From Epichloe hybrida (lineage: Eukaryota > Ascomycota > Sordariomycetes > Hypocreales > Clavicipitaceae), in the NCBI GenBank assembly GCA_019022495.1, contig JAFEKR010000046.1, positions 62,001 to 126,000 of the forward strand: a stretch of DNA of 64,000 bases, read 5' to 3'. A program made the translations under genes and the position numbers. Numbering within the stretch: the first letter of the stretch is position 1; each line of letters starts with the position of its first letter. Positions 22,201 through 31,991 of the stretch are shown here, piece by piece. The notes beneath the pieces are model-generated. The model made no database searches, was not told where the DNA came from, and worked only from the letters and a program-made list of their open reading frames with translations.

Positions 22201-23557
22201 AGGGTTAGGGAAGGTGGATTTCTAGGGTAGGTTATTAGGGCTGTTAATGTTAAGGCTCTAGGGGTTTGGAAGGTTATAGTCTCTCTTATAATCTCTCCTA
22301 TAACTAAAGAGGTATTAAAGTTTAATAAAGCACTTCTTTAAGGGATACTAGGATTAAATATCCTAGGCCTCGCTTAATAAGAACGCTATAATCTTGTAGA
22401 GAATTACGTAATTCTCTAATAACTTCCTTTATAGCCCTTTTAAAAGTGTCTTTAGACTAGCCTTTAAAGTCTTCTTAGAATAATTCCTATAGGTTATTAT
22501 CTCTCTAACCTTAATACTTACTAAGGTTAATAAATCTTATAATCTAGTTATTAAGCTTAAGCTACGTAGTAGTCTCTAGATTTAGCTTAATAGATTCTTT
22601 TTAATTACTAGAGAAGTTGTAAGTAAGCTATTAAAAGCATAAGGGTAACTTATACTCTTAGGGTCTTTTAGGGGTAATAGTTAAAGCCTTACTATCACTA
22701 GTAGCCTTTGCTCTTATAGAAGGTCTAGATTCCTCTACTATCTTTAACTATAAAAGGAATATTACTAATTTATTATTTTTGCTACTAATTAAGCTTCTAT
22801 ATTTGCCTGTTACTATTATAAGGTTTTTCTTTTATATTTTAGGAGCGTTATTACTCTAATGAAATTAGAAGATTATAAAAATAGGAAAAATAGAAGAAAA
22901 AGCAGTGGAAGTAGTAAAAGTAGTAATAAGAATAAATTACTAGAGATAAAGAAAGTAATAGAAGTTCTAAAAGTAACTAGAAAATAATAGGAAAAGTAAT
23001 AAGGGAATAATAGGAATTACTACTTCCTGTTTTTTATGAAAAGGATGGAAGGAGGTAATCTCTCTCTCTTACTAATAAGCATAGGGTAAATAGCACTAAG
23101 AGTAAAGGGGGTAAAAAAATAAGTAGTAAATGCTTATAGGGAGAGATTAAAGATCTATTAGAAGGTAATATGTTAAAGGGAATTTATAGGTGAGTTAGCT
23201 AGCTTAGCTAAGGTTATTTAACGTTAGGTTTGAAATAAATGCCTCATGGCAATAGATTTAGTTAGTTAGTTGGTTTTCTTATAATAGACAATAAAATCAA
23301 TAATTAATAATAATATCCTAGATAGATATAACAAAGTTATATCCCTTAGCCTAAGGGTTAATAGATCGATTCCTTAGAAGCCTAATAAGCTTGTAACTAG
23401 GATTCTAGTCTCTTCCTTTAGCATACTTATGTAGTTATGCCTCTTTACTATAATAACCATTATAGCATAATAAGGGGTAGTGGCAGTAGTATTTACAGAA
23501 ATGTCTCTTCTTATAATACCTAGCTTATCTATGGTTATGAAGTTAACTACTAATTAG

Positions 23558-23806
23558 TGTTAGTTACACTAAGGTCTTACGTAAGTAAGTATAAATTAAA
23601 GTTAATAATAGTTAGTTAGCTAGCTAGGAAAGAGAGAGAAGAGAAGGAAAGTCTAGATGCTAGAAAAGTAAGCAAAATCTATATATAGGGTAAAAGAGGG
23701 GGTGGCGAATTAATACAGCTAATTATATCGCGTGCATTACGCTAGACCTACAATTAGTCTAGTCTTTAGCTACGATTAAACTAATGAAGATCCGAAGGAA
23801 TTAACA
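23558..23806 (-). repeat. Copia LTR copy 4 (5' LTR of element B)
   Basis: A 249-bp LTR from TGTTAGTTACACTAAGGTC to GGAATTAACA. It is slightly shortened around position 23580-23595 relative to copies 2 and 3. Its right edge abuts AAATT and the second half of the AACAAATT array. Confidence 0.9.
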
Positions 23807-24187
23807 AAATTAACAAATTAACAAATTAACAAATTAACAAATTAACAAATTAACAAATTAACAAATTAACAAATTAACAAATTAACAAATTAACAAATTA
23901 ACAAATTAACAAATTAACAATTAACAAATTAACAAATTAACAAATTAACAAATTAACAAATTAACAAATTAACAAATTAACAAATTAACAAATTAACAAA
24001 TTAACAAATTAACAAGGTAACAAATTAACAAATTAACAAATTAACAAATTAACAAATTAACAAATTAAACAAATTAACAAAATTAACAAGTAACAAAATT
24101 AACAAATTAACAAATTAACAAATTAACAAATTAACAAATTAACAAATTAACAAATTAACAAATTAACAAATTAACAAATTAACAAAA
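23807..24187. repeat. Minisatellite array, unit AACAAATT (right half)
   Basis: About 47 copies of the same 8-bp unit as 7750-8032, with some variants (AACAATT, AACAAGGT, AAACAAATT). The first five bases, AAATT, complete the target duplication of the Copia block. Its right edge runs directly into sequence homologous to the hAT-like element, so the array may be that element's subterminal repeat. Confidence 0.95.
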
Positions 24188-24440
24188 GATTAGCTAAATA
24201 GCTTATAATAGCTTATAAGCTTATAATAGCTTATAATAGCTATAATAGCTTATACTTATAATATTATTAGTGTTATAAGTTATAATTAAAATTAAATTAG
24301 TAAATAAGTAACTAAAATATAAATATAAATAAGTATAAGGAAATTACTATAGAAAAAGCTATACTTTTTAATTACTTAGTATTTTAAGCTTTTTAAATAT
24401 ATTAATAAAATAAAATACTTTTCTTTCTTATATTTTTTAA

Positions 24441-24699
24441 AATAATAATAATAGTAATAATAGTAATAATAGTAATAATAGTAATAATAGTAATAATAGT
24501 AATAATAGTAATAATAGTAGTAATAGTAATAATAGTAATAATAGTAATAATAGTAATAATAGTAATAATAGTAATAATAGTAATAATAGTAATAATAGTA
24601 ATAATAGCAATAATAGTAATAATAGTAATAATAGTAATAATAGTAATAATAGTAATAATAGTAATAATAGTAATAATAGTAATAATAGTAATAATAGTT
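24441..24699. repeat. Microsatellite-like array, unit TAATAATAG
   Basis: About 28 copies of a 9-bp unit with very few substitutions (one TAATAGTAG, one CAATAATAG). It is cleaner than its surroundings, so its expansion is younger than the decay of the enclosing element. Confidence 0.95.
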
Positions 24700-25371
24700 A
24701 TAATATATAGCTAAGTAAGTAAGCTAAAAATAGTATATATTCTTAAGCTTACTTTTAAAGCTTTTTTTTCTAATTTTAGTAATAAAGGAAAATATATTAT
24801 ATTTCTTTTTAATATTATAAGAATAATATTCTTGCTACTTTTTCAAAGCTTTTTTAAGGGTTTTTACATTTCTTTTAACTTAAAAAACCTAAAAACTTAA
24901 TATAATTATTTATAATTATAATAAAAGAAAATATATAGCTAAAAACCGTTCTATAATATAAAGTAAAAAAATTTATTTATTATAAATAGCTTATCTTTAT
25001 AAATATATTATTATTAGATTTATTATCCTATTTATATATAATAGTAAATAATTTCTTTAGGGTAAATCTTAGATTTAAAGTAAAAAAATATATTAAAATG
25101 AATATTAAATCTAATTAAAAATCTACAAAGATAAAATAACCTTTAGAATTTAGGAAATAAATAGAGTTATATAGTAATACTAAAAATACTATACTTAGCT
25201 ACCCTATTCCTATTATAAGCTTAATAGTTTAAATAAGTATAAACTTTAAAGATTTATAACTAAATAACCAAATTCTAATAAAAAAGAAAGCTAATATTAA
25301 GTTAATAAAGAAAAGTCTGAAGAATATTATAAGATATTAATATGCCCCACTTTTATTTTTAGCCTTATACT

Positions 25372-25500
25372 ACATGTAGTATTTGTAGTGTAGTGTAGTA
25401 TTTACTACACTACACTACATACTACACTACACTACAATTTACTACACTACATACTACAAGGAAAGTCAAAATACTACATTTACTACACTACATGTAAAGC
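25372..25500. repeat. Subterminal repeats TACTACACTACA / ACTACATGTAG
   Basis: Short direct and inverted copies of ACTACA with ACATGTAG palindromes, ending at the proposed transposon terminus. Similar ACTACATGT repeats occur at 38840-38935. Confidence 0.85.
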
Positions 25501-25509
25501 TCTAGTAGT

Positions 25510-28500
25510 TGCAGGCTATGAAGGGGCATCTTAGTCCTCTACGCTCTCGAGAGGTCTCTCTTTATTAGGATCTTTATAAAAAGGCCTAACAGAGGTTAAT
25601 CTAAAGGCCTTAGGGCCTTGAGGGAGCTTAAGAGTGTAGGTCTTGCCTTCTATAGCTAATAGCTTATAGGGGCCTTTCTATCCCTTACTCTCGCGCTACA
25701 CGCGTATAAGCAATCCTAGCAGGAGGTTAATGGTTATAGAGGTATTAGGACTATTCCTTATAGTAAGGGCATTACTAACCTTCCGTTAGGTATAAATGCG
25801 CTTAACTTCCTTTATTACTAGTTAGATCGCAAGGGCTTGTTACGTAATATTTAGTAATAGAGGCAATTCCTTAACTATATAAGAATACGCGCTAAAAACA
25901 AGGACTATTAGCATAAGACTATTTAATCCTATAGTATTATTCATAGCTTTAACTACTATTTGTAATGCCACGGGCTTTAGCGTTGTTAGGCATTCTTATC
26001 TAATAATATTATAGGCTCTTTAAAGCGGCCTATAATATTATTTAACCTTACTAATGCTATAGTAAGCCTTAATAAGGATATCTTTAATCTTAATTACTAT
26101 TAATAACATAAGCTACTTAAATTCCTTACCTCTAAAGGTTGTTTTAGTATTTATAATAATTAAATCTAGGGGGCCTAGATAGATATTAATTTAGTAAAGA
26201 CAGAGTGCTTCCTATATAGTCTTTGTAAAGATATCCTTAATGAATCTAGCTATATTAAAGGATGTAGCCATATTAACAACTTACAAGACAGGGCGGTTGC
26301 TATTAACATACATAATATCTATAATGATTTCATAATTATAAGCACATTCATCCTAAAGGGTGAATTTGAATTAATATAGGCTATCTGCGTGTAATTAGTA
26401 TTGCTAGCAAACCTTAGTTAGTTTCTTAATAGCTTTAAACTTAACCTTATACCCTAATTTACATAGTAAATCATAAAGGCGTTAAACTAAAGGGTGTCTA
26501 AAGTATTAATATAATTAACAGAGCTTAATCTCTATAAGATAACTCTAAGTAACACTTTCTTCTTTATTAAGAAGTATTTACATATACCCCTATTTACATA
26601 TAATAGAAACCTTAATATTCCCTTACTATAGAATATTCTCTAATATATAAAAATTAATCTTTAGGCAGGTTATATTATTAAGGCATAAGAGAAAGGGAGT
26701 GTTTATAAGGATTACCTAAAAGAGAATAATTCTAAATAGAGTTAGCACTTTAATTAATCTAAGTGCCTTAATTAGCTCTCTAAGGCTAAATTTAATCTTT
26801 ACCTTCCTAGTATCTAACATATTAAGCGTGATAGTTAGTATTATACTTTATAGAGCTAAGAATTAAGGGTAGCTTGCTAATAAACATCCCGCGGCACCTA
26901 TATTAGCTATAATACCTTTAAAGGTTCTAGATAAATATTATCCTTTAAGTGTAAACACACTTAGTGCCTTATCTAGTTCCTAAAGATTAAATAAATCCTT
27001 CTTAGCTAGAGTATAAATCATTATATAACTAGCGAGAATCTCAGTGGTCACATAGCTATTATAAGTAGTCCTATGTGTAAAGAAGCTTATAAGCACTTAG
27101 CTATTATTATCTTCTTTACTAAAACCAAGTTCTATTAGGTATTAGTTAATATTATTATCTTTAGCTAATTTAGGATTATTATTGCCTTTATACTATATTA
27201 GGAACATATTATATAAAGAAGCTATTAAGTCTATGCGGGAATGATTCTTAAAGCATTAGAATGCCTTCTTCTAGTCCTTATCTAAGTGCTTAGTTAACTA
27301 ATAACCTTCTTTACTACATATATAACACTTTTTTAAGTAGTAAGGCTTGCTCTTTAATATAGATTAACTATATTAGGCTTCCTTGCCTTTCCTATTATAC
27401 CTATAGTTAGTCTAAAAGTGTTCCTTAGTGCTAGCTTCTATAGGGAACTACTATTAATTAATTAAAGCTTTAGATTTACTAATTAATATCCTTATCTGTT
27501 TATAAAAGCATTAGAGGTTAACAGGAGGATTAATAATATAGGCCTTATATTCTAGGATTCCTTTATAGGCATTTAGAATCTAACTACAGAGGTCTAATTC
27601 TAACTAGAATCTATAAGGATTTGCCCTTTAGAGATTTAAAAGCTTTATTATAAGTTTTTAAAGCATTTAATCTTTAACTTATTAGGGTTCTCTTAGATAA
27701 TTATAAGTAGTTATAACTTTCCTTATAATAAATAGTTCTTCTAATATATATTATCTATCTTAAACTTTTACTTAATCTTATAAATAAGAGTTAGGAGATC
27801 TTAGGGGTCTCCTTAGCTTAAAAGGTTCTCTAGGAAGTACTAGAGAGGTCTTCCTTTTAGTATAAACTTAAAACTATAGCCTAACTATTCTTATATAATT
27901 CCTAGTATCTTATACTTCCTTTAATAAGTTAAAAGCTTAATTTTAAGAATATTATACTCCTTAGCGCTATACTTAATACTCTTATTATTATAAAACTTAT
28001 TAAGATTAAGTAGTTATTTTAATAAGGATTAGCCTATCTCTTAAGGGGGAATAGGGATAATTAAATCTTATAAAAAGGGTACTATAGTTCTAGACTATAG
28101 AGAGGGATTATAATGCCTTACTATAGGAGGGGAAGTAAGAGGTATCTAGGCTTGTAGTTAAGGGCTTATAATAGGGGGATTGCCTTTACTATTACACCTT
28201 TGCCTTATACTTAGCATACTTAGGGATTAGTATAATAGAATTTAGGAATAGAATAGGAGTAATTATAGTAGCTAAGGGGATTAGGGATATTATAGAGTAA
28301 TTAGTTAATTTATTTAATCTCTAAAAGAAAGGATACTAATAAGAAAAAGGTCTTTATAAAAGTCTTTCTTTACTATTTACCTCTTAAAGGGGGAATACTT
28401 CCTAGTAACTTCCTATATTTCTTTTTCTTTCTAATTATAGAATTTATTATAGTTAATAATATCTTTAAGCAAAACTATTATCTTATAGTAACTCTATAAG

Positions 28501-29248
28501 TCTATATAAACACTACTAAAGAAAAGAAAGTCTTAAAAACTCTTTATAGCTTTAGGATTTACTACTTAGAATATCTCTTAGTTTTATTCTCTAAAGTTAT
28601 TATTAAAGATAGTAAATAAGGTTTATAAGTATAGGTTCTTATATTTATAAGTTACTTTCTTAATAAGAATCTAAGCTATAAGTTCTTTAGGGGTAGTGTT
28701 TACTTTAAGATTAAATAATTTCTTATTCTCTAGTACTTATTATATAATATACTAGTGTAAATTAGGGGAGATATAGCTAAGGAGGTAAGATATAACTTAT
28801 AGGTTAACCCCTCTTCTAATATCTTTAGTAAGGGAGGTGTATTTATAATTAAAAGGAATAGCTTAGGTTCTAGATCCTTTTAGTTAATCTTAGTGTTTTA
28901 CTATAATATTAGTAGTAAATTAAGAGGTATAGGAAATAGAGATATTATAAAGGTTTAAAGGATTATAAGTAAAGCTATTATCTTGGCCCCTTAGTAAGTT
29001 TAATTAAATAATTAAGGATAGGTTAGGTTAGTTACTAACTAGGCCTTAATTAAGTTAATAAGCTTAGATTTAGTATAGAGCTAGTTATAGTTACTTAAGG
29101 TAAAAGGAGAGCTAGAATATACTTCTTCCTTAGTATATTTAGTATCTTAAAGTAGCACTTTCTCTTTTATAAAGTAAGTCCTTAATACTAATACCTCTTC
29201 TATAAACCTTACTAATCTATATTATTTATAAAGATAACTACTAATTAG
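25510..29248 (-). pseudogene. Decayed gag-protease-integrase of Copia element C
   Basis: Read on the minus strand, integrase occupies about 25.5-27.0 kb and gag/protease about 27.0-29.2 kb. Stops replace presumed Gln and Trp codons throughout. Motifs GPYKLLAIEG and RPFYKD at the integrase C-terminus are recognisable. No open frame remains. Confidence 0.75.
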
Positions 29249-29544
29249 TGTTAATATTTATAGAATACTATTAACCTACGCGTAGGGTTTTTAAGGTAAA
29301 CTAAAGTGCATGTAATTATTATATATTCTAGTTTACCTTTATAAGTAAAAGAGAGATTAAATAGAAGAAAAGAGGGTGCGCTATTTATTATAGGAAAAGG
29401 GGCCTTAATTAGGGTTACTAGCGAAGAGGCCACATGTGCTAACGCTAATCGCGGCGCGGTTAGGCCGGATATGTGGGTCCGCGATGCAACGCGCCCAGCC
29501 AATCAGAGGCGCGCAGCCTTGTTGATATCATGCTTGTTCCAACA
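29249..29544 (-). repeat. 5' LTR of Copia element C
   Basis: It starts TGTTAATATTTATAGAATAC after the same ACTACTAATTAG junction that precedes LTR copy 3, and ends TTGTTCCAACA. The 296 bp have TG...CA termini. The right half is notably GC-rich (CTAATCGCGGCGCGGTTAGG) and little affected by RIP. The LTR ends only 44 bp from the stop codon of the ankyrin gene. Confidence 0.75.
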
Positions 29545-29588
29545 TTAGCATATGTAGTGATTTTTCACCTAATTTAGATCTAGAGGCC

Positions 29589-31991
29589 CTACCCTAGATA
29601 CAAACGAACTTTATTAGAGCCGAGATTTACTATGTGCCTATCAATGTCTCTAGCCGTTCGTCCCTCACTATCCCTCGCGACGACAGGACATAACACAGCC
29701 GCTAGCACGATTGACTCGGAACTTGGAAATTCGGCCGCAATGTGCAAAATTGTTCGTCCCCTGTCATCGATTCGTCCCAGGTCGGCGCCATGCTCTCGCA
29801 ATGTCCTGATGCTCCGTACATCATTCATCCGCGCAGCAAGGTGGGCAGGTGTCCCAAGGTTAACATCGCTACGAGAATGTATAATAGACCGGATGCTGGT
29901 GCGAGAGAAGAGCATTTCAAGTGATTCATGTGCCCTAGCTCGAATGGCAAGGTCGATGGTGTTGTAGCCGGGCGTGTCTTTGAAAAAGACGGTGAAATTC
30001 CAGTCGAAGCTCGGTTCAAGCTTGCCGATAAGAAGAGAGAGAGTTGCCACATTGTTGCTTAGCAATGCGGCAGAAATGGCGTTTCCAGTGCGGCCAAGAC
30101 CGGGATGAGCACCGTGATGGAGCAAGATGCTTACTACGTCGAGCCATTCCTGGGCAACGGCCTCCGATAGTATCGTGATATCCTTTTCGGGTACTTGGGT
30201 CCTGATTCTCGTATTGGGACATAGGCCACGATCAAGCAGAATACGAAGCTTCTTTTCTCTCGAGGTGTCTATGCCCGGTTCGAAAAGCAAACCACACAGC
30301 CGAGACCCAACAGCGTTGAGTTGGTGAGTGTCAACATGGCTGAGAAGAGCGGGAACACTATCCAGCTGCTCACCCTTGAGTTTCATTGCGTACTCCAAGA
30401 CTGAAAGATGTCCAAGACTAGCTATTGGTTCTCGCAGGGGCACCCTATCCGCCAAAAAATGTACGATTCTGACTTTTTGGAGTTGAAGGGCTTCGAGCAT
30501 CAGCTGGATGGCTTCTGGGGTACCCGAGAACTGCTTCATGAGCATTGTACCCCTTTGAATACACAAATCCAGTGTGTGCTCAATAAGCGGATTAGTCTCC
30601 AGTGACCAAGATGTGGTTCCGTCCTCATGCTGTGAAGCAAAGGCCAGGATGGCCGTTTGTCCCGTCTCGTCCTCGTGTGCTTCAAGACATCGATGCTCAT
30701 GCAAACACATCATGCCACTCAAGAATGAGCGCTCTACACATTCAGGCATTTTCTCTTCCATCCGAGAACAGCGTGTGAAACACTGCTGTGCCGTTTTACA
30801 AAAAAGAGCCCAGCAACCCTCGCCGGCGCTATTGCGATATCTCAAAGCCTCGCGAGTCAAAAGGGGTCGCAGTGTTGATTCGGATACAGCCTTGAAGCAG
30901 GACGGATGGTTCGACAAGAAACGACCTTCGGGGTTGGTCGGAAAGCTGTTGGCATACAGTGACTCCAAGGGCGTGATTCCAGCTCTTGATGCCAGTGGCA
31001 GTCGACCACAAAGTTCCATCAGTCGCCTCACGAGTTCCGGCTCGGCCGAGGAATTCAAGTGATGAAGGGGGCTGCGGCCCTCGTGATCAAGGACCTCGAA
31101 GTTGACACGTTTATCAATAAGAAGACGGACGAGGTCCAATTCACCCCACTGAACAGCAAGATGTGCGATGGGCAACTCTGCAGAACCAGCGTTGCAATCA
31201 ATGGTATCTTGCTGCAGGAGCTTGTAAGCAACATGAGGCCGTGCTGGGGTAGACTCTCTGGACTCATCAATCAGGATATTGATGTACAAGAGTGACTCTA
31301 TCAGAGGTGAGCAGCCGTGTTTCGTTATGGTATTGATGTTAGTTGTTGACGACGGGTCGTTGGCGCAGAGCCACTCCATGATACGCATATCGTTTGTGGC
31401 AGCGGCGTAATGCCATATATTTCTTCCGTCATAGTCTGTAGACGTGGTAGACACCCCATGGCGTTCGACGAGGACGCTCAGCATTGCTGGGTCCTCGACG
31501 ACCATGAGAGGGGTCCTACCCTGGTCGTCGACGGCATAAAAGTTGGCACCGGAGGAAACCAGGATCGGAATCATGCCCAGCCGTTGTCCACTGACGGCCG
31601 TATGAAGAATCGTGCAATTTTTCACTCCATCCAGGATTTCGCAATCAAAGCGAGGGTCCATGGCTAACCGCTGCAAGTAGAGATGGCAGCCGTTAAGTAC
31701 ACATTCTTGCACAGCCATGTGAAATGCATCGTCATCTAGGAGCGGAATTTCCATTTTGGTGGTTCCCAACAGCTGCAGATCGTTTTGTTCCACAAGATCC
31801 CAGATAAGAACAATAACATCGTCCTGGTCGTCCCATGGAAACTTCCCGTGGCGGCCATGAACGAAGTTGTAACCCAAGACAATGGAAAGCAGACTAGCAA
31901 CGAGCTCTCTTGAGTCTGAAGGAATCGGGGCGGAGAACAAACTGCTAAGCATACGGCCAAAACCATAATCTAGGCTACCGCCTGCTCTCAT
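29589..31991 (-). CDS. Ankyrin-repeat protein, second reading frame (800 aa)
   Basis: A single open frame from the ATG at 31991 to the TAG at 29589. It contains about eight to ten ankyrin-like repeats, e.g. NCTILHTAVSGQRLGMIPI, DYDGRNIWHYAA, AELPIAHLAVQWGELDLVRL, EGRSPLHHLN and DRGRTILHIAAE near the C-terminus. No kinase, NACHT or membrane segment is seen. The function of such fungal proteins is generally unknown; they are thought to be protein-binding scaffolds. The start overlaps the stop of the upstream ankyrin frame (TAATG). The two probably form one gene of about 1225 residues whose frame is broken near 31.99-32.07 kb. I found no intron in that overlap that restores the frame. Confidence 0.8.
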   Translation of the reverse strand: MRAGGSLDYGFGRMLSSLFSAPIPSDSRELVASLLSIVLGYNFVHGRHGKFPWDDQDDVIVLIWDLVEQNDLQLLGTTKMEIPLLDDDAFHMAVQECVLNGCHLYLQRLAMDPRFDCEILDGVKNCTILHTAVSGQRLGMIPILVSSGANFYAVDDQGRTPLMVVEDPAMLSVLVERHGVSTTSTDYDGRNIWHYAAATNDMRIMEWLCANDPSSTTNINTITKHGCSPLIESLLYINILIDESRESTPARPHVAYKLLQQDTIDCNAGSAELPIAHLAVQWGELDLVRLLIDKRVNFEVLDHEGRSPLHHLNSSAEPELVRRLMELCGRLPLASRAGITPLESLYANSFPTNPEGRFLSNHPSCFKAVSESTLRPLLTREALRYRNSAGEGCWALFCKTAQQCFTRCSRMEEKMPECVERSFLSGMMCLHEHRCLEAHEDETGQTAILAFASQHEDGTTSWSLETNPLIEHTLDLCIQRGTMLMKQFSGTPEAIQLMLEALQLQKVRIVHFLADRVPLREPIASLGHLSVLEYAMKLKGEQLDSVPALLSHVDTHQLNAVGSRLCGLLFEPGIDTSREKKLRILLDRGLCPNTRIRTQVPEKDITILSEAVAQEWLDVVSILLHHGAHPGLGRTGNAISAALLSNNVATLSLLIGKLEPSFDWNFTVFFKDTPGYNTIDLAIRARAHESLEMLFSRTSIRSIIHSRSDVNLGTPAHLAARMNDVRSIRTLREHGADLGRIDDRGRTILHIAAEFPSSESIVLAAVLCPVVARDSEGRTARDIDRHIVNLGSNKVRLYLG

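Larger units (their letters stand above)
15159..23557 (-). pseudogene. Decayed gag-pol of Copia element B
   Basis: Collinear with element A on the minus strand: RNase H near 15.3-15.9 kb, reverse transcriptase near 15.9-17.2 kb, integrase near 19.4-20.9 kb, gag/protease near 20.9-23.5 kb. The hAT-like element interrupts it near the reverse transcriptase-integrase boundary. Extensive C-to-T and G-to-A differences from A destroy all frames. Confidence 0.82.
14901..23806 (-). mobile_element. Copia LTR retrotransposon, element B, interrupted by a hAT-like insertion
   Basis: Second tandem copy of the same family: LTR 14901-15158, internal region 15159-23557, LTR 23558-23806. Removing the 2.24-kb insertion at 17174-19415 leaves an internal region of about 6.15 kb, collinear with element A. 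For example, the RNase H region at 15.3-15.9 kb mirrors 8.9-9.4 kb. It is more AT-rich and more stop-filled than A. It may have arisen by unequal recombination between LTRs or by nested insertion. Confidence 0.88.
24187..25504. mobile_element. Second element related to the hAT-like insertion (inverted, diverged)
   Basis: Reverse-complement similarity to 17.3-19.2 kb is visible along the core. Shared landmarks are ATAATAGCTTATAATAGC, TATTATTAGTGTTA, AAATTACTATAGAAAAAGCT, TTAATAAAATAAAAT, and the GCCCCACTT / AAGTGGGG region near 25.35 kb. The right end reads GTAAAGCTCTA, like the GCTCTG terminus of element 1 with a G-to-A change. Its right subterminal repeats are TACTACACTACA units instead of AATACAATAC. 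The left terminus was not found. It carries its own 9-bp array at 24441-24699. No coding capacity. Confidence 0.65.
25505..29544 (-). mobile_element. Truncated Copia retrotransposon C (different LTR family)
   Basis: On the minus strand this contains a 5' LTR (29249-29544), gag/protease and integrase. It stops at the integrase end: reverse transcriptase, RNase H and the 3' LTR are missing. The GPY-type integrase C-terminus at about 25.6-25.75 kb reads KGPYKLLAIEGKTYTLKLP, less decayed than in A and B. The core near 26.0 kb reads IKAYYSISKVK. The LTR differs completely from copies 1-4, so this is another Copia family. Truncation occurs where the related hAT-like element ends. Confidence 0.8.

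Noticed and set aside
7750..24187. CRISPR array suggested by regular short repeats
   Set aside because: The repeats are contiguous 8-9-bp units without spacers, in a eukaryotic sequence.
29251..29502. 83-codon minus-strand frame
   Set aside because: It sits entirely inside the Copia C LTR and has no family resemblance.
8033..29544. Centromere or telomere
   Set aside because: AT-rich and repetitive, but fully explained by RIP-decayed transposons flanked by ordinary genes; no telomeric TTAGGG arrays are present.
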